The notes below the pieces were generated by a model. The model saw only the letters and a list, made by a program, of their open reading frames with translations. It was not told the origin of the DNA and did no database searches. A program made the translations under genes and the position numbers. Shown here piece by piece: positions 8,297 through 12,397 of a stretch of DNA of 12,397 nucleotides. The stretch spans positions 1-12,397 of the forward strand of contig JACCZZ010000351.1 in the NCBI GenBank assembly GCA_013695715.1, read 5' to 3'. The stretch's first letter is position 1. Every line of letters starts with the position of its first letter. Origin of the DNA: Chitinophagales bacterium. GTDB lineage: Bacteria > Bacteroidota > Bacteroidia > Chitinophagales > UBA10324.

Positions 8297-10018
8297 GTGA
8301 AGTCAAAATTGTATATGCACAGCAAGCTCAAACTCCTTTCTGGTTTTTTTAAGCGCAATACACTTTTGGTGATTTCGACTTTTCTCGCGAACCTCATCAG
8401 TAGTTTGCTTAATGTGCTTATTCCTCTAAGCATCGGAAGGTTCTACCAGTTGGTATTACACGATAATTCGGTGAAAGGAAAACTTTTTAATGCACTTCAC
8501 ATTTCACTACAATCTGTTTCTGAGTTCTTTCTCTTCTTCGTTCTCATTATCATTACGAAATCATTCATCACGTTCGTTGAAAATTTTTTTGCAGGAGTGA
8601 TTGGCGAGCGCTTCTCACGTGATCTGCGCGAACTGCTTTTTCGGACACAACTTTCCCAGTCCGTCGCTATCAATCAGATTAAACCAACAGGAAAATATTT
8701 GCTACGCTACAGTGGTGACCTCCTTTTCATTCAGAACTTCATTACTAAGGGAGTGATTCAATTTACCGGAGATGTGATGTTTATGATTGCTGCCGTGGCC
8801 GTTCTCCTTTTTATCAATACTCTACTTACTTTTATCATGATTGCATGCATTATTGTTGCCTGTACCATTATTATACTGCTAAATAAAAAGGTTAAGGTCG
8901 CAACACTCAATAGAAGGAATCAACGCTCGACATTATTGGGATTTGTGGCAAACAGAATGCAAGCATTCTTCAGCATTAAGAGTTTTAATCGCGAGATACC
9001 TGAAGAAATTCAGTACAATAAAAAGTCAGGCAGGCTATATGATTTTGGGATCAGTTACTTGAAAGTCTATTCGTTAGTTCAGGCATTGCTGCCCCTCTTT
9101 ATGTTTGGCACGCTCACAGCCTTGCTGTACTTTGTGAACGTGCAGAGTGAAGTGAAACCTTATGGAATTCATAGAAGCGAAGTGCTGGATTTTGTGTTGC
9201 TCTTTCTTTATATGCAAGCGGTGATCAGGAGAATTCTGAGAGTTAACCTGGTGTGGAATATGGGTAACGTATCCTTCACAAAGTTGCTTCGGATTCTTAA
9301 TTTCCCAGCTGAACCAAAAGCTGAAGAACCGGAGATTGGAGAAGTATCTGGAAGAATTCTGTTTCAAAATGTTTCTTTTCAATACGGAAATAGTAAGCAG
9401 CCCATTTTAAAAAATTTGTCATTTACTATTGAGCCTAATACGATTACTTTGATTAAGGGAAAGCAGGGCTCCGGAAAAAGCACAATTATAAAAATGATAC
9501 TGGCTATTTATCAATGCACATCCGGAAAAATTTTTCTTGATCAATACGATTACGATTTGATTGCGCCTAACACTGTTCGTCGCCAAGCGGTTGTTGTTTC
9601 AGATGAAGCACCGTTGATTGGCAACACGGTATTCAGAGCCATATCATATAGCAGAGCTGATGAAAAAAGAGCAAGAGCAGCCCAATGGCTGGAGAGATTG
9701 AATTTTCATGTGGCAGAAACTGAAGCAGAAAATCTTGATTATCATCTTGATGATTTTGGAAAGAATCTTTCTGCCGGTCAGCGTAAGCAACTGATGTTTG
9801 CCCGTGCATTAATTACACGAAAGAAGATTTTGCTGCTTGATGAAGCCTTTGATGATCTTGATGAAGATACAAAGAAGGTTATTGTTGATCGTATAAATAA
9901 ACAAAAATCAAAACGAACTATTATTGTCGCGGCAAACAATCTTCCTTCGGAATTGAAAATTGACCTGGTGATTGATCTTAATGAATTCCAATTACAAAAT
10001 CAATTGGTAGAGTCATGA
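8297..10018 (+). CDS. ABC exporter-type half transporter (membrane domain fused to ATP-binding domain)
   Basis: 573 residues. The N-terminal half has about six membrane segments (near 21-45, 76-97, 155-177, 178-196, 258-281, 297-316), typical of a type IV ABC exporter that works as a dimer in the inner membrane. The ATP-binding domain (about 353-565) has an A-loop tyrosine (Y363), Walker A GKQGSGKST (388-396), signature LSAGQ (491-495) and Walker B ILLLDEA (511-517, E516). Two expected residues differ: the Q-loop position, 42 residues after the Walker lysine, is Asp436, and the switch-histidine position, 31 after E516, is Asn547. ATP binding is likely; efficient hydrolysis is less certain. 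There is no peptidase C39 domain and the substrate is unknown. The start is GTG 8297, with ATG 8315 (residue 7) as an alternative; an in-frame TGA at 8288 rules out anything further upstream. The stop overlaps the lipoprotein start as ATGA. Confidence 0.85.
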   Translation: MKSKLYMHSKLKLLSGFFKRNTLLVISTFLANLISSLLNVLIPLSIGRFYQLVLHDNSVKGKLFNALHISLQSVSEFFLFFVLIIITKSFITFVENFFAGVIGERFSRDLRELLFRTQLSQSVAINQIKPTGKYLLRYSGDLLFIQNFITKGVIQFTGDVMFMIAAVAVLLFINTLLTFIMIACIIVACTIIILLNKKVKVATLNRRNQRSTLLGFVANRMQAFFSIKSFNREIPEEIQYNKKSGRLYDFGISYLKVYSLVQALLPLFMFGTLTALLYFVNVQSEVKPYGIHRSEVLDFVLLFLYMQAVIRRILRVNLVWNMGNVSFTKLLRILNFPAEPKAEEPEIGEVSGRILFQNVSFQYGNSKQPILKNLSFTIEPNTITLIKGKQGSGKSTIIKMILAIYQCTSGKIFLDQYDYDLIAPNTVRRQAVVVSDEAPLIGNTVFRAISYSRADEKRARAAQWLERLNFHVAETEAENLDYHLDDFGKNLSAGQRKQLMFARALITRKKILLLDEAFDDLDEDTKKVIVDRINKQKSKRTIIVAANNLPSELKIDLVIDLNEFQLQNQLVES

Positions 10019-10422
10019 AGAAACAAAGGTGGCAGTGGATGTTGCTTGTGGTGGGCTTGCTGCTTCTTACATCTTCCTGCAAGAAAGAACCTGGCATTGG
10101 CGGGGATGCTTCAATTAAAGGCAATGTCTTTGTAAAAAATTACAATAGTACCTTTACAACATTAATAAACGAATATCCCGGTGCAGATGTGTATGTATAT
10201 TTGATCTTCGGTAGCGATGTCAGCTATAGCAAAAGAATAAAGACCACGTACGATGGGCAGTTCGAATTCAAGTATCTCTATCAGGGTGATTATACAGTGT
10301 ATGCTTACTCGCTCGACTCAACCCTCACGGTTCCCAGCGGTACCATTCCTATAATTCAAAAAGTAACTATCACTGAAAGGAAGCAACAAGTGGATGTGGG
10401 CACCTTAAATATTTTTGAATAA
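10015..10422 (+). CDS. small lipoprotein with a carboxypeptidase-regulatory-like beta-sandwich
   Basis: 135 residues. A lipoprotein signal peptide has hydrophobic core MLLVVGLLLL (9-18) and a lipobox ending TSSC, so the mature protein would begin at lipidated Cys22, followed by KKEPG. The mature part is one all-beta domain of about 110 residues (SIKGNVFVKNY, then ADVYVYLIFG, YDGQFEFKYLYQGDYTVYAY). This matches the pattern of CarboxypepD_reg/Cna-B-like sandwiches: an added strand, a variable loop, and a GxFxF...L..GxYTV motif. Such domains usually serve as structural or binding modules in the Bacteroidota envelope. Its start codon overlaps the ABC stop, so it is probably co-translated with the transporter and may be its periplasmic or outer-membrane partner. 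Whether it faces the periplasm or the surface cannot be told. Confidence 0.75.
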   Translation: MKKQRWQWMLLVVGLLLLTSSCKKEPGIGGDASIKGNVFVKNYNSTFTTLINEYPGADVYVYLIFGSDVSYSKRIKTTYDGQFEFKYLYQGDYTVYAYSLDSTLTVPSGTIPIIQKVTITERKQQVDVGTLNIFE

Positions 10423-10428
10423 TATATT

Positions 10429-11034
10429 ATGTCTAAGGACTGTCTGTGCTGTCTTGTGTCTTCTTTGTATCCTTTACGATTGCAATTTTTCTTGTTAATC
10501 ACTCTGCTTCATCCATATCCCTCTCTCTGTCAAAGTCAGGCAGATATAAAAAGCAGAAAAATAAAATCTATTACAACGCTTACAACGGATACGCGAAAGG
10601 GTGATACAACTATCAGGAAGAATGCTTCACTCTATGATGCTCATGGTAATGTGATTGAAAGCATTGACTATGATGCAAAAGGAAATGTGGAGAATCACGA
10701 GCAGTTTAAATTCAATCGTCACAATGATGAAGTGGAATACATCCATCTTTCACCGGATGCTAAAGTGTTAAAGAAAATTAAAACCCAATACAATAAGTGG
10801 AATAATCCAATTGAGAAAATTACTTATGATGCTGCTGAAAATCTCACTGAGAAAACAGAAGTTACTTATAACGCCTCTAATGATGTGATTTCCGAAATCA
10901 CGAGTGACAAAGAAGGAAATACCATTAGCAAAACACTTTATAGATATGACAACCGTGGCATGCTCATCTCCAAAAATATATACAATGAAAAAGGTGAGTT
11001 GATTTACTCACGCAATTATTCTATTGAATACTGA
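10429..11034 (+). CDS. small exported YD-repeat protein
   Basis: 201 residues. A hydrophobic segment at 18-28 (LQFFLLITLLH) preceded by a positively charged residue and followed by SLCQSQ acts as the signal peptide, somewhat further from the N-terminus than usual. From residue about 68 to the end the protein is a run of roughly eight short repeats of the YDAxGNV(I/L)xxxxY type (near residues 69, 81, 94, 121, 133, 147, 173, 185), the YD/RHS-like repeat also seen in much larger RHS shells and in small Bacteroidota periplasmic proteins. There is no RHS core motif or toxin tail, so it is not an RHS toxin. It starts 6 nt after the lipoprotein stop, and its TGA shares one base with the next ATG. 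Role unknown; possibly a binding scaffold in the periplasm or on the surface. Confidence 0.75.
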   Translation: MSKDCLCCLVSSLYPLRLQFFLLITLLHPYPSLCQSQADIKSRKIKSITTLTTDTRKGDTTIRKNASLYDAHGNVIESIDYDAKGNVENHEQFKFNRHNDEVEYIHLSPDAKVLKKIKTQYNKWNNPIEKITYDAAENLTEKTEVTYNASNDVISEITSDKEGNTISKTLYRYDNRGMLISKNIYNEKGELIYSRNYSIEY

Positions 11035-11729
11035 TGATTAAAAAGAATACAAATAAATGTTATTACCAAGCACTACTTATAACCGCTATTTTTTTTCTCT
11101 TACCCGAGAATGTGAGCGGCCAACAGAAAGACTTTCAGGGAATTCTGGGAATAGGATTGGAAAAGAAAATTTCTCAATCAGTTTCTCTTACAGTTTCTAA
11201 TCAGGAACTCCTCAATCAAAATTTATTGGAACTTAGAAATGCATTTATTGATGCAGGCATTACCTGCAAACTCAATCGCAATTTTTCTTTGGGTGTAAAC
11301 TATCGGTTTGTTCTGCAGCGTGATCTTAATAACCTTTATCATCCCCGGCAAATGATTTACGGTGATCTATCATATGGTAGAATTTTCAAAAAATTTTCCG
11401 CAACCTTTCGTGCAAGAATTCAGAATTCATACTATCCGCTGGTCATCAATGAAACAAAGCAAACTTCAATTGCATACAATCGTGACAGGCTGACTATTCG
11501 CTACCGATTCAATTATTATTTTTCGCCGTTTATGTATGGAGAACTCTGGTATCCCATCAATCATCCAACTCAGGAAAAAGTTGACAGAGTTCGAGGTGCA
11601 CTTGGATTTTACTATTCCTTCAACGATCAATTAAAAACACAGCTTTATTATTCGATTACGAAGGAGATGAACCAGTCGAACAAGAAAACCAATTATGCAA
11701 TTAGCGTTGCATGTTATCTTAAAATTTAA
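11034..11729 (+). CDS. DUF2490-like outer-membrane beta-barrel protein
   Basis: 231 residues. A signal peptide covers about 1-29 (ALLITAIFFLLPENVSG, then QQKDF). The mature part consists of alternating amphipathic strands rich in Tyr, Phe and Arg (for example NFSLGVNYRFVLQRD, RLTIRYRFNYYFSP, GALGFYYSFND, QLYYSITKEMN) and ends in a strand with a hydrophobic C-terminus (SVACYLKI), as expected for an outer-membrane barrel. The overall plan (LELRNAFIDAGITCKL, then NYRF, RDR, then GELWY) matches the DUF2490 family, whose function is unknown. The barrel is small (about 200 residues, perhaps 8-10 strands), so it is unlikely to be a protein-conducting pore. It is the last gene of the cluster, and no clear intrinsic terminator follows. 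Its place after an ABC protein and lipoprotein suggests an envelope-spanning set, but this is inferred. Confidence 0.8.
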   Translation: MIKKNTNKCYYQALLITAIFFLLPENVSGQQKDFQGILGIGLEKKISQSVSLTVSNQELLNQNLLELRNAFIDAGITCKLNRNFSLGVNYRFVLQRDLNNLYHPRQMIYGDLSYGRIFKKFSATFRARIQNSYYPLVINETKQTSIAYNRDRLTIRYRFNYYFSPFMYGELWYPINHPTQEKVDRVRGALGFYYSFNDQLKTQLYYSITKEMNQSNKKTNYAISVACYLKI

Positions 11730-11836
11730 CTTTCATTAAAATGGAGCTTCAATTACAATGACCCGAAGATTTCTAAGTTTTACATAGACACTATCCCAAA
11801 AGCACAGCAGTATATCAGATGTTGCAGAAGGGAATT
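11730..11836. other. spacer between the barrel gene and the S41 remnant
   Basis: No gene is supported here. On the + strand a stretch of about 30 codons (near 11738-11842) is open and reads as ordinary protein-like sequence (NYNDPKISKFYIDTIPKA), but it lacks a start and matches nothing I recognise. It could be a scrap of a decayed gene. No terminator hairpin is evident for either convergent neighbour. Confidence 0.35.
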
Positions 11837-12145
11837 CTACTGAAATACGGCAACGGCGGCATCCAGTTGATCATCAATACCCAGCTGCAGATTTGCGAGC
11901 GAATTGAAGACAATCAAATCTGGAATCATTCCAATGCCTTCATACGACTTGCCATCAGCAAAAATAATTTTCTGAGGACTTAGTGAATAGTACCAGCTAT
12001 TTTGCAGCTCGCGGCCAATCAAAGTTGAATGAGCTCCATTCGTCGTATCACCTATTTGAATTAATTTTGTAGGAAAAAAAGTAAACTCTAAATCAGAACG
12101 GGAAGTCGTAAGAAAGTTACAGCCTAACTCAAGAAATATTCTTCC
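11837..12145 (-). pseudogene. C-terminal remnant of an S41-family (C-terminal processing) peptidase
   Basis: On the - strand an open frame of about 100 codons runs from just after a TGA at 12146-12148 down to the stop at 11837-11839. The encoded sequence follows the S41 C-terminal pattern in order: TTSRSD, IGDTTNGAHS, ADGKSYEGIGMIPDL, then an acidic tail (DDQLDAAVAVF). S41 enzymes are Ser/Lys proteases found in the periplasm or outer envelope. Here the region around the nucleophile (normally SxSAAE-like, after the TxR motif) looks shortened by about five residues: SRSD runs straight into LEFTF. The upstream catalytic domain, PDZ domain and signal peptide are missing. No good start codon exists; the first possible one is a TTG at 12022. 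It is best read as a decayed fragment. Confidence 0.65.
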
Positions 12146-12227
12146 TCATTTTGTTTTGTAGGCGATGGTTAGCGTAAGGTATTTGAACAGGAGGGTTACG
12201 GAATTTCCTTAAGGCCGACAATAGGCC
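12146..12227. other. short non-coding stretch between the S41 remnant and the hsp20 terminator
   Basis: No gene, promoter or repeat is supported. Translation of the - strand upstream of the stop at 12146-12148 does not extend the S41 similarity, so the remnant's 5' breakpoint lies here. Confidence 0.4.
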
Positions 12228-12258
12228 AAAAAAAAGGGGTGGAAAAAACTCCACCCCT
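12228..12258 (-). terminator. intrinsic terminator of the hsp20 gene
   Basis: Read on the - strand, AGGGGTGGA (12258-12250) pairs perfectly with TCCACCCCT (12243-12235) across a 6-nt loop and is followed by eight T (A run 12235-12228 on the + strand; the outermost A/T pair of the stem shares the run). The 9-bp GC-rich stem plus U-tract is a textbook rho-independent terminator, located 18 nt beyond the hsp20 stop codon. Confidence 0.9.
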
Positions 12259-12262
12259 GTGC

Positions 12263-12284
12263 ATCTCCTCAACTTTTAGGAGAT
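12263..12284 (-). other. second hairpin straddling the hsp20 stop codon
   Basis: ATCTCCT (12263-12269) and AGGAGAT (12278-12284) are a perfect 7-bp inverted repeat around an 8-nt loop. One arm contains part of the stop codon (12276-12278) and the final two codons. With the adjacent terminator it makes two hairpins in tandem in the 3' end of the hsp20 mRNA, perhaps for 3'-end stability. Confidence 0.5.
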
Positions 12285-12397
12285 ATCAATTTGTTTTGGC
12301 TGTTTTCTTTTTGCCTCTTCTTTTTTAGGCACCATAATCTTCAGCATGCCATCTACATATTCAGCATTAATCCGTTCACCATCCACGCTGTCAGGCA
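12276..12397 (-). CDS. Hsp20/alpha-crystallin small heat-shock protein, C-terminus only
   Basis: The gene enters from the right edge, so only the last 39 complete codons are visible. The peptide starts PDSVDGERINAEYVDGML and continues with KIMVPKKEEAKRK. This is the characteristic end of the alpha-crystallin domain (AEYxDGxLKIxVPKKEEA) in bacterial Hsp20 proteins. The C-terminal extension ends IDIS and carries an I-x-I motif (IDI), which in this family docks into a neighbouring subunit to build the oligomer. Hsp20 proteins are cytoplasmic ATP-independent holdases that bind unfolding proteins under stress. It is transcribed towards the cluster and is insulated by a strong terminator, so it is probably an unrelated housekeeping neighbour. 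The promoter and N-terminus are outside the window. Confidence 0.9.
   Translation of the reverse strand, partial: PDSVDGERINAEYVDGMLKIMVPKKEEAKRKQPKQIDIS

Noticed and set aside
10429..11034. RHS-type polymorphic toxin
   Set aside because: It has YD repeats only, with no RHS core (no PxxxxDPxG motif), no toxin tail, no adjacent immunity gene, and it is far too short.

Overview
The window looks like a chromosomal fragment from a member of the Bacteroidota, probably an environmental one. Three proteins end in type IX secretion (T9SS) type A C-terminal sorting domains, there is a DUF2490-type outer-membrane barrel, start codons lack clear Shine-Dalgarno sequences, and intergenic DNA is AT-rich. 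No rRNA, tRNA, CRISPR array, insertion sequence or integrase was seen. Genus or species cannot be named from this window.

Layout, left to right. (1) 1-627, + strand: the 3' end of a T9SS-sorted repeat protein, broken by a one-base frameshift near 191-197 and an in-frame TAG at 496. (2) 628-828: a gene-free stretch with a hairpin (720-739) and three imperfect AT-rich direct repeats of about 25-27 bp running up to the next start codon. (3) 829-11729: seven genes on the + strand, very tightly packed. They are two giant secreted 16-repeat beta-propeller proteins (829-4203 and 4206-7148), a cytoplasmic P-loop NTPase (7145-8179), an ABC exporter-type half transporter (8297-10018), a small lipoprotein (10015-10422), a small secreted YD-repeat protein (10429-11034) and a DUF2490-like barrel (11034-11729). 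Four of the six junctions overlap or nearly touch, two of them as ATGA; the only sizeable gap is 117 nt in front of the ABC gene. (4) 11730-12275: gene-poor DNA holding a remnant of an S41 peptidase on the - strand. (5) 12276-12397, - strand: the C-terminus of an Hsp20 small heat-shock protein, followed by a strong intrinsic terminator.

The seven-gene cluster is the main point of interest. It pairs two paralogous T9SS cargo proteins, each built as two consecutive eight-repeat modules, with a soluble NTPase, an inner-membrane ABC protein whose nucleotide-binding domain lacks the usual Q-loop glutamine and switch histidine, and three small envelope proteins (lipoprotein, YD-repeat, barrel). I know of no described system with this composition. 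A plausible reading is a cell-surface assembly or export module in which the NTPase and ABC protein act at the inner membrane, the barrel and lipoprotein at the outer membrane, and the propellers on the surface. That is inference from co-localisation only. Broken genes lie on both sides of the cluster, so this locus may be a place where genes are gained and lost.
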